Origin: Burkholderia aenigmatica
GTDB taxonomy: Bacteria; Pseudomonadota; Gammaproteobacteria; Burkholderiales; Burkholderiaceae
DNA: 64,000 nucleotides
Assembly (NCBI RefSeq): GCF_902499175.1
Contig: NZ_CABVQC010000042.1
Span: forward strand, 1 to 64,000
Direction of reading: 5' to 3'
The position numbers and the translations under genes are program-made. Shown here piece after piece: positions 43,286 through 51,774 of the stretch. Position 1 is the first letter of the stretch, and each line of letters begins with the position of its first letter. The notes beneath the pieces are model-generated. The model ran no database searches. It was given only the letters and a program-made list of their open reading frames with translations, and had not been told where the DNA came from.

Positions 43286-43785
43286 TGGACGACCGCAACG
43301 CCCTCTTTTCCGAGCAGACCTTCGCCCGCGCGGTCGAATTCGTGTGGCGCGAAGCCGAGATGCTCGACCGCCGCGACTATCGCGCATGGCTCGACCTGTG
43401 GGAGCCGGCCGGCCATTACGTGGTGCCGATCGATCCCGACGCGACCGACTTCGCCGCGACGCTGAACTACGTGTTCGACGACCAGGACATGCGCGAGAAG
43501 CGCGTGCAGCGGATGGTGTCCGGCTATTCGGCGTCGGCGACCGACGCAGCGCGCACGGTGCGCACCGTGTCGCGCTTCACGCTGGAAAGCGGCAGCGCCG
43601 ACACCGTCGAACTGAAATCGGCGCAGGTCGTCGTCGCGTACAAGCGCGGCGTCGCGACGCTGTTCGCGGCCGACGTTACGCACAGGCTGCACGTCGACGC
43701 CGACGGCGAGATGCGGATCGCCGAAAAGGTCGTGCGCCTGATCGACTCGACCGAAGCGCTCAGCGCAATCGGCTTCCTGCTGTAA
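43285..43785 (+). CDS. iacD: IacD-type ring-hydroxylating oxygenase, beta subunit
   Basis: 166 residues, the normal size of a small subunit with an NTF2-like fold. It has the WREAEMLDRRDYRAWLDLW motif near residue 21 and YVVPIDPDA. It forms the hetero-oligomer with IacC and has no cofactor of its own. Start codon overlaps the iacC stop, ensuring balanced synthesis. Confidence 0.9.
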   Translation: MDDRNALFSEQTFARAVEFVWREAEMLDRRDYRAWLDLWEPAGHYVVPIDPDATDFAATLNYVFDDQDMREKRVQRMVSGYSASATDAARTVRTVSRFTLESGSADTVELKSAQVVVAYKRGVATLFAADVTHRLHVDADGEMRIAEKVVRLIDSTEALSAIGFLL

Positions 43786-43792
43786 GCCACGG

Positions 43793-43832
43793 CCGGTTCA
43801 CCTTCACCGCTGCAAGCGCAAAGGTGAACCGG
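43793..43832 (+). promoter_or_regulatory. 12-bp intercistronic hairpin after iacD
   Basis: CCGGTTCACCTT (43793-43804) and its exact complement (43821-43832) enclose a 16-base loop, just after the iacD stop and 25 bp before the tautomerase start. There is no T-tract. It may protect the iacCD mRNA end or reduce expression of the downstream gene. Confidence 0.55.
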
Positions 43833-43856
43833 TCACCTTCACCTTTCCGGACGACC

Positions 43857-44243
43857 ATGCCCACACTCGAAGTTTTCCTGCCGGCCGGCCATGACGATGC
43901 CCGCAAGGCCGAACTGATTGCCCGGCTGACCGGTGCGACCGTCGATTCGATCGGCGCACCGATCGAATCGGTGCGCGTGCTGCTGACCGAATTGCCCGCG
44001 ACACACATCGGCCTCGGCGGCCGCAGCGCCGCGGACGGCGCACCGCCGTCGCTGCCCGTGATCGTCGCGATCCTGATCGCCGGCCGCACCGATGAACAGA
44101 AGCGCGCGCTGATCGCCGCGCTGTCCGACGCCGGCGCGAACGTGCTCGATGCACCGCTGCAGGCCACGCGCGTGATCATCAAGGACATTCCGAACACCGA
44201 CTTCGGCATCGGCGGCCAGACCGCGCGGGCGCTGGGGCGCTGA
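43857..44243 (+). CDS. Fused 4-oxalocrotonate tautomerase-like protein
   Basis: 128 residues made of two tandem tautomerase-like halves (about 1-64 and 66-128). The N-terminal proline follows the initiator methionine (MPTLEVFLPAG), as needed for the catalytic Pro1 of this superfamily; the second half begins at Pro67 (LPVIVAILIAGRTDEQKRAL), which is internal and cannot act as a free amine. GLGG and GIGG loops end each half. It is 71 bp after iacD on the same strand, so it is probably part of the indole-3-acetate pathway, perhaps isomerising an intermediate. Its precise role is not established. Confidence 0.8.
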   Translation: MPTLEVFLPAGHDDARKAELIARLTGATVDSIGAPIESVRVLLTELPATHIGLGGRSAADGAPPSLPVIVAILIAGRTDEQKRALIAALSDAGANVLDAPLQATRVIIKDIPNTDFGIGGQTARALGR

Positions 44244-44287
44244 TCGTGCGCCGCGCGTCGCTGCCCGGCCGTGACGCGACGCAGCGG

Positions 44288-45766
44288 CTACACGCGCGCG
44301 CCGGCGAGCGGCAGCGTCACGCGGCAATCGAGCCCGCCGCCGTCGGCCGGGCTCGCGCCGATCCGGCCGCCGTGGCGCGTCACGATGCTCTTGCACAGCG
44401 ACAGCCCGATTCCGTTGCCGCCAGCCTTCGACGACGAGAAGCCGTCGAACAGCCGGTCGTGCGCGCCGGCCGCGATGCCCGGGCCGTTGTCGATCGCACG
44501 CAGCTCCGCATGCCCGGCCACGTTCGCAGTGCCGAGCGTCAGCGTGCGCGGCACACGTTCGCAACCGGCGAACGCCTCGATCGCATTGAACGCGAGATTC
44601 AGGATCACCTGCCCGATCAGCACACGCTCGCAGCGGATCGGCAGCGGCGCATCGGCCTGCACGATCGCAACCGTCACGCCAGCCTCCTTCGCGCGCAGCT
44701 CGATGAAATACGCGACGTCCGCAAGGATGTCGCGCAGGTCGGCGAGCGCGACGACCGGCTCGCGCTTCACGATGAACTCGCGCACGCTCTTGATGATCAG
44801 CGCCGCATGCTCGGCCTGACGGTCCGCGCTGCGCAGCCCCCAGATCGCGTCGTCGATCGCGCCGCGCCCGTTCAACCGCTGCACCGCGCCCTCGATGAAA
44901 TTGCGCACGGCCGCGAGCGGCTGGCTCAGCTCGTGCGCGATCACGCTCGCCATCTCGCCCATCGCGTTGTAACGGCCCGCGTGTTCGAGCATGCGTGCTT
45001 CGGCGCGGCGGGCGTCCTCGATCGCGACTTCGTCGCTCACGTCGCGGAACTGCACGAGCAGCCCGTCGAGATCGTCCTCGATCTCGACCTGCCGGCACAG
45101 GATGCGCAGCCAGCACGTCGAGCCATCGCGCCGCACGATCCGGTAGCGCTGCGGCGCGGATGGATACGCGGACGGCGCATCGCGCAGTTGCGCGACGAGC
45201 CGGTCGCGATCGGCCTCGGAGCAATAGTCGAGCACCTCGCCGAGCGCTTCGTCGGGCGCGAGCCCGAGCACGCGGCGGCCCGACTCGCTGATGAACTGCA
45301 CGCCGCCGTGCGGCGTGACGACCGCAATGCCTTCGTCGAGATCCTGCATGAACTCGCGCAGCCGCGCCTCGTAGCGGCGCAGTTGCTGGCGCACCGCCTC
45401 TTCCGCGCTGATGTCGCGGAACTGCACCATCACGACGTCGCGCCCGCGCAGCGGCACGTAGGTGGCGGTCGCCTCGGACAGCATGTCGACACCCGTGCGC
45501 GACCGGTAGCACCACTCGTACACCTGCGGCCCGTCGACGAGCGCGCGATCCCACGCACTCACCGCGATCTCGCGCTGGTATTTCGGTTCGGGGCGCGTCA
45601 TGTCCGGCGCCTTCAGCGGCAGCAGTTCCTCGACGGAAAAACCGAGCGCGATGCACGCGGCGCGGTTCGCCCACACGATTGCCTTGGTATGCGCGTCGTG
45701 CAGCAGCACGCAGGTCGTCAGCGCGTCGAGCAGCCGGTGAAAATCGTCTTCGTCGGGGAAACTCAT
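44288..45766 (-). CDS. Soluble PAS-PAS sensor histidine kinase
   Basis: 492 residues without membrane helices. Two PAS domains (about 5-125 and 128-250) are followed by a HisKA-type helix with the phospho-acceptor in VIAHELSQPLAAVRNF and an ATPase domain with N-box LNLAFNAIEAF, DNGPGI and GNGIGLSLCKSIV. This layout matches TodS/FixL-like kinases that sense aromatic compounds or redox state in the cytosol. The probable partner is the FixJ-type regulator at 50223-50855; both flank the iacABIHE operon. It is divergent from iacA. Confidence 0.9.
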   Translation of the reverse strand: MSFPDEDDFHRLLDALTTCVLLHDAHTKAIVWANRAACIALGFSVEELLPLKAPDMTRPEPKYQREIAVSAWDRALVDGPQVYEWCYRSRTGVDMLSEATATYVPLRGRDVVMVQFRDISAEEAVRQQLRRYEARLREFMQDLDEGIAVVTPHGGVQFISESGRRVLGLAPDEALGEVLDYCSEADRDRLVAQLRDAPSAYPSAPQRYRIVRRDGSTCWLRILCRQVEIEDDLDGLLVQFRDVSDEVAIEDARRAEARMLEHAGRYNAMGEMASVIAHELSQPLAAVRNFIEGAVQRLNGRGAIDDAIWGLRSADRQAEHAALIIKSVREFIVKREPVVALADLRDILADVAYFIELRAKEAGVTVAIVQADAPLPIRCERVLIGQVILNLAFNAIEAFAGCERVPRTLTLGTANVAGHAELRAIDNGPGIAAGAHDRLFDGFSSSKAGGNGIGLSLCKSIVTRHGGRIGASPADGGGLDCRVTLPLAGARV

Positions 45767-46007
45767 GATCGGCTTCGGATGAGGCCGCGCGGCATCGCGC
45801 GACCGGAAACCCAACATAGCACCGGCGCGCGCCGCCCGCATCTGAAGATTTCTTTAGTGCGGCACGGAACGTCACCAGTCGCACGGCCCAACGCACCAAT
45901 TGCTGCGCGTTTTCGGCGTTTCTAGACTGGTTGCATCGTCGTGTCGCATTCCGCGCGGCATGCATGCCATCCCGAATTCGAACCCCAATCCGCCCCAGGA
46001 GACAGCC

Positions 46008-47201
46008 ATGCCCCACGCCGCCCTCGCCCTCGACTCCGCATCGAGCGCCCCCCACGCGGCCAGCGAACCGGCCACCCGGCTGTCGCCGCTCGACGCCGTG
46101 ATCGAGACCGTCGCCGCGCGCCGCGAAGAATTCGACCGCCTGTCGCACGTGCCGCGCGACGTGATCGCGCTGTTCAAGCAGGCCGGCATCTATCGCGCGG
46201 GCACGCCGCGCCGCTTCGGCGGCGATGCGCTCGCGCCGACCGCGTTCCTCGACATGATCGAACGGATCGCGACCGCCGACGGTTCGGCCGCGTGGGTCGC
46301 GAGCTTCGGCTCCGCGAACGTCTATCTGGCTGCGCTGCCGCTCGAGACCCAGGCCGAGCTGTATGCGAGCGGCCCCGACCAGGTGTTCGCGGGCGGCCTG
46401 TTTCCGGTGCAGCCGGCCCAGCCCGCGCCGGGCGGCTGGCGCGTGAACGGCACGTGGAAATTCGCGAGCGGCTGCAAGGGCGCCGACTGGCTCGGCGTCG
46501 GCATCGCCGTGCCGGGCGCACAGGACGCCGCGCCGAACAAGCCGCGCACGGCCGTGTTTCGCGCCGACCAGGTCGAGATCGTCGAGAACTGGAGCGTGGT
46601 CGGCATGCAGGGCACCGGCAGCCACGACCTGCGCGTCGACGACCGCTTCGTGCCTGAAGCATGGACCTTCGTGCGCGGCGGCGAGCCGACCGTCGACGAG
46701 CCGCTGTACCGCTACCCGACCGTCGCGTACGCGGCGCAGGTGCTCGCCGTCGTGAACCTCGGCCTCGCGCGCGCGGCGCTCGACGTCGTGAACCGGATGT
46801 CGGGCGGCCGGCAGACGACGACCGGCGCACCGCGTCTCGCCGATCGCGCGTACTACCGCATCGAACTCGCGAAAGCCGAGGCGCAACTGCGCTCGGCGCG
46901 CGCGTTCTTCTACGACGCGACCGACGGCGTGTGGCAATCGATCCTCGCCGGCAACCCGGTGACGCCCGACCAGGTCAGCCTGCTGCGGCTCGCGGCCACG
47001 CAGATCGCACGCGAAGGCGCGAGCGTCGTCGAACGCGCGTACCGCCTCGGCGGCACGGCGGCGATCTACCGCACGCACCCGCTGCAGCGGCTGCTGCGCG
47101 ATGCCATGGTCGTCACGCAACACGCGTTTCTCGGCGAAGGCAACTTCGACGGCGCGGGCGCGGTATTTACCGGCGTCACGCCGTTTCCCGGCTATCTGTA
47201 A
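46008..47201 (+). CDS. iacA: IacA-type flavin-dependent indole-3-acetate monooxygenase
   Basis: 397 residues of the acyl-CoA dehydrogenase fold, of the group D flavin monooxygenase type (DszC/HsaA-like), not a true dehydrogenase: the C-terminal YEGT-type motif is replaced by THPLQRLLRDAMVVTQHAF. It uses reduced flavin supplied by IacG to oxygenate the indole ring of indole-3-acetate. The ATG at 46008 follows CAGGAGACAGCC. It is first in the iacA-iacB-iacI-iacH-iacE series. The upstream 240 bp separate it from the divergent histidine kinase gene and should carry the site for the response regulator. Confidence 0.87.
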   Translation: MPHAALALDSASSAPHAASEPATRLSPLDAVIETVAARREEFDRLSHVPRDVIALFKQAGIYRAGTPRRFGGDALAPTAFLDMIERIATADGSAAWVASFGSANVYLAALPLETQAELYASGPDQVFAGGLFPVQPAQPAPGGWRVNGTWKFASGCKGADWLGVGIAVPGAQDAAPNKPRTAVFRADQVEIVENWSVVGMQGTGSHDLRVDDRFVPEAWTFVRGGEPTVDEPLYRYPTVAYAAQVLAVVNLGLARAALDVVNRMSGGRQTTTGAPRLADRAYYRIELAKAEAQLRSARAFFYDATDGVWQSILAGNPVTPDQVSLLRLAATQIAREGASVVERAYRLGGTAAIYRTHPLQRLLRDAMVVTQHAFLGEGNFDGAGAVFTGVTPFPGYL

Positions 47202-47302
47202 CCTGCGTCAACCGACGCTTTTTTGAACACGCATGGAGCCGATGCCGAAGCGCCCTCGCCGGCCGGCTCATGCGACCGATCGATTCCTCTGGAGAACCTC
47301 AC

Positions 47303-47680
47303 ATGTCCGATTCGAATCCGCTGCCGCTGCGCGTCCTGTTCTGCTGCGGCGTGTCGCAAAACTTCTTCGACCTGCCGCGCGAGAAGATCGGTGAAGTGTG
47401 GCAGGCATACGGCGCGATGCTCGCGGCCGTCGAAGCGATGCCCGGCGTGCGCGTGCTCGGCGTGATGGACGACGACCGCCTCGTGGTCGGCCAGGCCGAC
47501 GGCGCGCCGTGGACCTTCTACATCATGGCCGACGTCGCCGACTTCGACACGACGGTCGCCGTGTGCAACCTGTACCGCACGACGCCGGTCGGCGAATACA
47601 ACCTGTGGCGCTACGGCAAGATCGAAGCGCGCGTCGGCCGCGCGCTGACGGTGCCGCCGGCCGCGAAGCCCGCCGCATGA
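47303..47680 (+). CDS. iacB: IacB-type small protein of the indole-3-acetate pathway
   Basis: 125 residues, soluble, with FCCGVSQNFFDLPREKIGEVWQAYG near the N-terminus and NLYRTTPVGEYNLWRYGKIEARVGRAL at the C-terminus; likely a ferredoxin-like alpha-beta fold. No catalytic motif is known to me. The name follows its place directly after iacA, as in other iac clusters. It ends with an ATGA overlap into the next gene. Confidence 0.8.
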   Translation: MSDSNPLPLRVLFCCGVSQNFFDLPREKIGEVWQAYGAMLAAVEAMPGVRVLGVMDDDRLVVGQADGAPWTFYIMADVADFDTTVAVCNLYRTTPVGEYNLWRYGKIEARVGRALTVPPAAKPAA

Positions 47681-48210
47681 GGCGCGCGATGACCGACCTG
47701 TCTCCCGGCCTGATCGATGCGCTCGCACAGCGCCTGGCAGCGCTCGACGCCGAGCGCGCGGTGCGTGTAACGATCACGCGCTACATGGCGCTGTGCGACG
47801 TGCCCGAGGATGCCGGCGACGGCCCGTCGCTCGCCGAGCTGTTCACCGCCGATGCCGTGTGGGAAGGCATCGGCCCGCAGTACGCGCACAAGTTCGGCCG
47901 CCTCGAAGGCACGGCCGCGATCATCGCGATGCTGGGCCGCTACCTGCCGCCCGATCCGCATTTCTCGGCCAACCTGCATTTCCTGACTTCGGAGTCGATC
48001 GAGATCGGCGCCGGCAACGCGAGCGCGCGCGGCCGCTGGATCATGCTGCAGGCGTCGCGCTATGCCGACGGCACGGCGGAGCTGATCGCCGCGCGGCTGA
48101 CCGTCGATTTCGCGCCAGCTGGCGACGGTTCGACCTGGCTGATCCACCACTTCCGCACCGAACGCGTGCTCGACGGCCCGTGGCCGCTCGCTGCCGCGCC
48201 GCGGTCCTGA
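47677..48210 (+). CDS. iacI: IacI-type SnoaL/NTF2-like protein
   Basis: 177 residues with an NTF2-like (SnoaL-like) fold: RVTITRYMALCDVPED, LAELFTADAVWEGIGPQY, and a C-terminal STWLIHHFRTERVLDGPWP. The first ATG at 47677 overlaps the iacB stop (ATGA); a second ATG at 47689 is possible. In iac clusters this type of protein accompanies the oxygenase and probably isomerises or binds an unstable intermediate. Confidence 0.8.
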   Translation: MRRAMTDLSPGLIDALAQRLAALDAERAVRVTITRYMALCDVPEDAGDGPSLAELFTADAVWEGIGPQYAHKFGRLEGTAAIIAMLGRYLPPDPHFSANLHFLTSESIEIGAGNASARGRWIMLQASRYADGTAELIAARLTVDFAPAGDGSTWLIHHFRTERVLDGPWPLAAAPRS

Positions 48211-48248
48211 TTCCCGATGCTTTCCAACGCTTGCTCACGATACCGACC

Positions 48249-49373
48249 ATGACAGGCTTCATCGACACCTTTACGCTCGGCGGCCCCGGCCCCACGATCG
48301 CGATCAAGGACACGATCGACATCGCGGGCCATCCGACCCGCGCGGCGAGCCGCGCGCTCGCCGATGCACCGCCGGCGGAGCAACACGCGGACGTCGTCCG
48401 CCTGCTGCTCGACGCCGGCTGGCAGATCGCCGGCAAGGCGAACATGCACGAGCTCGCGTTCGGCATGACCGGCATCAACGACTACACGGGCACGCCCGTC
48501 AATCCGCAGGACGCGACGCGCATTCCGGGCGGCTCGTCGAGCGGTTCCGCATCGCTCGTCGGGCTCGGCACGGTCGACGCGGCGCTCGGCACCGACACGG
48601 GCGGCTCGATCCGCGGGCCGGCCGCCTGCTGCGGCGTGGCCGGGCTGAAGCCGACGTTCGGCCGCGTGTCGCGGCGCGGCGTCGCCCCGGCCGTCACCAC
48701 GCTCGATTGCGTCGGGCCGTTCGCCCGCGAGATCCGCACGCTGGTCGCGGTGATGGCCGCGATCGCGCCGGGCTTCGATCGCGCGCAAGCGGCGGCCTCT
48801 GCCACGGGTTGCACGGTCGCGCACATCACGGTCGACGCCGATCCGGCGATCGCCGCCGCGCTCGACGCGGCGGTGCGCACGTCGGGCCTGCGTTCGCACG
48901 CGGTCGTGCTCGACGAAATGCCCGCGTCATTCGCGGCGGGGCTCACCGTGATCAACGCGGAAACGTCACGCGCGTTCGGCCATCTGGTCGCGACCGGCCA
49001 GCTCGGCGCCGATCTCGATGCGCGCTTGCGCACGGCCGCCACGACGACACCTGCCGCCCTCGCGGAAGCCGAAGCCGTCCGCGCGCGCTTCACCGCGCAG
49101 GTCGACGCCGCGCTCGAACACGCGGACGTGCTTGTGCTGCCGACGCTGCCCGCGCTGCCGATCACGCTGCAGCAGGCGCGCGACGGCGTATCGGTGATCG
49201 CGATGTCGTCGCTGATCCGGCCGTTCAACCTGAGCGGCCATCCGGCGCTCAGCCTGCCGCTGCCGCTGGCCGGTTCGCCGCTGAAGGCCGGCCTGCAGAT
49301 CGTCGGACGCAAGGGCGCGGACGAGCAGGTCTGCGCAATCGCGGCACACTTCGAAGCGGCACTCGCCGCATGA
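48249..49373 (+). CDS. iacH: IacH-type amidase (amidase signature family)
   Basis: 374 residues, somewhat short for the family (usually 450-500). The Ser-Ser-Lys triad is visible: Lys20 in IAIKDTID, the cis-Ser in RIPGGSSSGSAS (about 97) and the nucleophile Ser120 in GTDTGGSIRGPA. Amide hydrolysis of a ring-opened intermediate fits its place in the iac operon. Start ATG at 48249 lacks a strong ribosome binding site and follows iacI by 38 bp. Confidence 0.87.
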   Translation: MTGFIDTFTLGGPGPTIAIKDTIDIAGHPTRAASRALADAPPAEQHADVVRLLLDAGWQIAGKANMHELAFGMTGINDYTGTPVNPQDATRIPGGSSSGSASLVGLGTVDAALGTDTGGSIRGPAACCGVAGLKPTFGRVSRRGVAPAVTTLDCVGPFAREIRTLVAVMAAIAPGFDRAQAAASATGCTVAHITVDADPAIAAALDAAVRTSGLRSHAVVLDEMPASFAAGLTVINAETSRAFGHLVATGQLGADLDARLRTAATTTPAALAEAEAVRARFTAQVDAALEHADVLVLPTLPALPITLQQARDGVSVIAMSSLIRPFNLSGHPALSLPLPLAGSPLKAGLQIVGRKGADEQVCAIAAHFEAALAA

Positions 49374-49432
49374 ATCACGATGCGGGCGCGGCGGCACGCT
49401 GCATGCGCCCGCGAACCAGGGAAATACGCACC

Positions 49433-50176
49433 ATGTCAGACCGAGTCGTCCTCGTCACCGGCGCCGCGCGCGGGCTCGGCGCCGTCATCGCCGAACGCTT
49501 TCATGCGGCCGGCTACCGCGTCGCGCTGGCCGATATCGCCGCCGACGCCATTCAGGCGCATGCGCGCGAACTCGACCCGAGCGGCGAACGTACGATCGCG
49601 CTACCGCTCGACGTCACGTCGAAACGCGATTTCGAAGCCGCGCGCGATGCGCTCGTCGCGCGCTGGGGCACGGTCGACGTGCTCGTGAACAACGCGGGCG
49701 CATCGAAGGTCGTGCCCGCGATGGAGATCACGGCCGAGCAGTTCGACCAGGTGATCGACGTGAACCTGCGCAGCGTGCTGTTCGGCTGTCAGGTGTTCGG
49801 CCAGTTCTTCGCGACACGCGGCGCGGGCCGTATCGTCAACATCGCGTCGCTCGCCGGGCAGAACGGCGGCTCTGCAACGGGCGCGCACTACGCGGCCGCG
49901 AAAGGCGGCACGCTGACGCTGACCAAGGTGTTCGCGCGCGACCTCGCCGCGCAAGGCGTGACCGTCAACGCGATCTCGCCGGGCCCGCTCGATCTGCCGA
50001 TCGTCTATGAAAGCGTCGCGCCGGAGAAGCTGCGCCAGGTGCTCGCGAGCCTGCCGGGCGGCAAGCTCGGCTCGGCCAGTTTCGTTGCGGATGCCGCCGT
50101 GCTGCTCGCGTCGGGCGACGCGCATTTCGCGAACGGCGCGTGCTGGGACATCAACGGCGGGTTGTACATGCGCTGA
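49433..50176 (+). CDS. iacE: IacE-type short-chain dehydrogenase
   Basis: 247 residues, classical SDR. GAARGLG (residues 10-16) binds NAD(P), NNAG follows VDVLV, and the catalytic Ser and YAAAK are in NIASLAGQNGG and GAHYAAAKGG. It should oxidise or reduce an alcohol/ketone intermediate of indole-3-acetate degradation. It is the last gene of the iacA-E series; a short palindromic stem (50183-50200) follows before the convergent response regulator gene. Confidence 0.88.
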   Translation: MSDRVVLVTGAARGLGAVIAERFHAAGYRVALADIAADAIQAHARELDPSGERTIALPLDVTSKRDFEAARDALVARWGTVDVLVNNAGASKVVPAMEITAEQFDQVIDVNLRSVLFGCQVFGQFFATRGAGRIVNIASLAGQNGGSATGAHYAAAKGGTLTLTKVFARDLAAQGVTVNAISPGPLDLPIVYESVAPEKLRQVLASLPGGKLGSASFVADAAVLLASGDAHFANGACWDINGGLYMR

Positions 50177-50182
50177 GCGTCG

Positions 50183-50200
50183 AGCGCTGCGTGCAGCGCT
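50183..50200. terminator. Small palindromic stem between iacE and the response regulator
   Basis: AGCGCTGC and GCAGCGCT are separated by two bases, giving a 7-bp stem with a 4-base loop in the 46-bp convergent gap. It lacks a T-tract; termination in both directions is plausible only by position. Confidence 0.4.
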
Positions 50201-50222
50201 TCGCCGAAGCGCCGGCGAGGCC

Positions 50223-50855
50223 CTATCGCGACGACTCGCCGTCGTCGCCCCACACGACCATCACGTCGCGCACGAGCGCGGCGATCGACGTCGCGCCGAG
50301 CTTCTCCTTGATGCTCGCGCGATGCACGTCGACGGTCTTCACGCTGATCGACAGATCCGACGCGATCTGCTTGCTGCCCTTGCCGTCCACCACGCCGCGC
50401 AGCACTTCCTTCTCGCGCGCGGTCAGCGCATCGAGCCGCTGGCGCAGCTCGCGGTGACGCTGGCTGACCGCATGCCGCTGCTGCGCGAGCCGCAGCGCGC
50501 GTTGCACGCGCTCGAGCATCTGCTGCGAGTTGTACGGCTTCTCGACGAAATCGATCGCGCCGTTCTGCAGCGCACGCACGGACATCGGAATATCGCCGTG
50601 TCCGCTGACGAAGATCACCGGCAGTGTCGCGCCGCGTGCGTTCAGTTCCGCCTGCACGTCGAAGCCGCTCTTCTCCGGCATCCGGACGTCGAGCACCAGG
50701 CACGCCGGCAGGTTCACGTCGAAGCGCGCGAGAAAATCGGTGGCGTTCGCGAACCCTTCGGACGCGATGCCGACCGATTCGAGCAGCCACGCGAGCGACG
50801 TCCGCATGCCGTTGTCGTCGTCGACGATGTATACGATCGGTGCGGGTGACGTCAT
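50223..50855 (-). CDS. FixJ/NarL-type response regulator
   Basis: 210 residues. Receiver domain with acidic pocket VDDD (11-14), phospho-acceptor Asp56 in LVLDVRMPEKSGFD and the switch lysine in FVEKPYNS; a Q-linker; and a LuxR-type helix-turn-helix (LTAREKEVLRGVVDGKGSKQIASDLSISVKTVDVHRA). TodT/FixJ-like architecture pairs well with the PAS kinase at 44288-45766. It is convergent with iacE and divergent from iacG. Confidence 0.93.
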   Translation of the reverse strand: MTSPAPIVYIVDDDNGMRTSLAWLLESVGIASEGFANATDFLARFDVNLPACLVLDVRMPEKSGFDVQAELNARGATLPVIFVSGHGDIPMSVRALQNGAIDFVEKPYNSQQMLERVQRALRLAQQRHAVSQRHRELRQRLDALTAREKEVLRGVVDGKGSKQIASDLSISVKTVDVHRASIKEKLGATSIAALVRDVMVVWGDDGESSR

Positions 50856-51208
50856 CGCGGGTGTCTCACTGAATATCGGTATGGGTATCGCACGCGCCGC
50901 ATACGGGGCCGGTTGCCGGCTCGTCGCGCGCGTCGTTCGCTGGGGGTGTGCGGCACATCATAACGAGCCGAAAACCCGCTGAAAACCCCTTCACGGGCCG
51001 CACGGACGTGCAATCTCGATTTTTTTCGCGCGCCGCGCCGCGCATCTAGGTAGAACCTTTAGACGCGTTGGCGAGAACGCCATCTCCATCGTCAATCGTG
51101 CGAATGGTCGCCGGCATTTTCGCGACGTACGCTTGGATCATCGTCGGCGATCCGGCGCTGCACCGGCAGCGCCGCACGACCGCCGCTTTCGTCCACTCAG
51201 GAGCGCCC
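50856..51208. other. Divergent promoter region of response regulator and iacG
   Basis: 353 bp. A run of seven T at 51020-51026 and the dyad AGGT-AGA-ACCT at 51048-51058, inside CTAGGTAGAACCTTTAG, are the only notable elements. A TCTAG also occurs upstream of iacA near 45921. The dyad may be a response-regulator site. No gene is called. Confidence 0.5.
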
Positions 51209-51754
51209 ATGCCTTCCACGACCGATATCCAGCGACCGGCTCGCGTCGAACCGACCGACGCGCAGAAGGCCTTCCGCCAGGCAATGGCCCACCTCGGCGC
51301 GGCCGTCAACGTGATCACCACCGCCGGGCCGCACGGCCGCTGCGGGATCACCGCGAGCGCCGTGTGCTCCGTCACCGACACGCCGCCGACACTGCTCGTG
51401 TGCCTCAACCGGTCGAGCGCGATGCGTGCAACGTTCGAACGCAACCGCCATGTCTGCATCAACGTGCTGCCAGCCGAACACGAGCAACTTGCGCGGCATT
51501 TCGCGGGGCTCACCGACCTGTCGATGGAACGGCGCTTCGATCTGCCGGTGTGGGATCGCGGCGAGCAGGACGTGCCCGTGCTGCGCGACGCGCTCGCGAG
51601 CCTGCAGGGCACGATCGCCGACATGAAGGAAGTCGGCTCGCATTCGGTGATGTTCATCGAGGCGACGTCGATCCGCGTACGCGACGACGGCGACAGCCTG
51701 ATCTACTTCAGCCGTGCGTTTCATCGCGTGTCGCGCACGGCCTGCGTGCGGTGA
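51209..51754 (+). CDS. iacG: IacG-type flavin reductase
   Basis: 181 residues of the HpaC-like flavin reductase family: QAMAHLGAAVNVITTAGPHGRCGITASAVCSVTDTPPTLLVCLN is the FMN/FAD-binding region and GSHSVMFIEATSI is near the C-terminus. It supplies reduced flavin to IacA. The ATG at 51209 follows CAGGAGCG. Unlike the other catabolic genes it is separated from iacE by the response regulator. Confidence 0.88.
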   Translation: MPSTTDIQRPARVEPTDAQKAFRQAMAHLGAAVNVITTAGPHGRCGITASAVCSVTDTPPTLLVCLNRSSAMRATFERNRHVCINVLPAEHEQLARHFAGLTDLSMERRFDLPVWDRGEQDVPVLRDALASLQGTIADMKEVGSHSVMFIEATSIRVRDDGDSLIYFSRAFHRVSRTACVR

Positions 51755-51774
51755 ATGGCGCGTGTCGCGCGTGA

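Noticed and set aside
43839-47123. A 1094-codon minus-strand frame overlapping iacA and the histidine kinase gene
   Set aside because: Composition is dominated by Arg, Ala, Gly and His with no domain; the kinase and iacA are clearly the coding frames.
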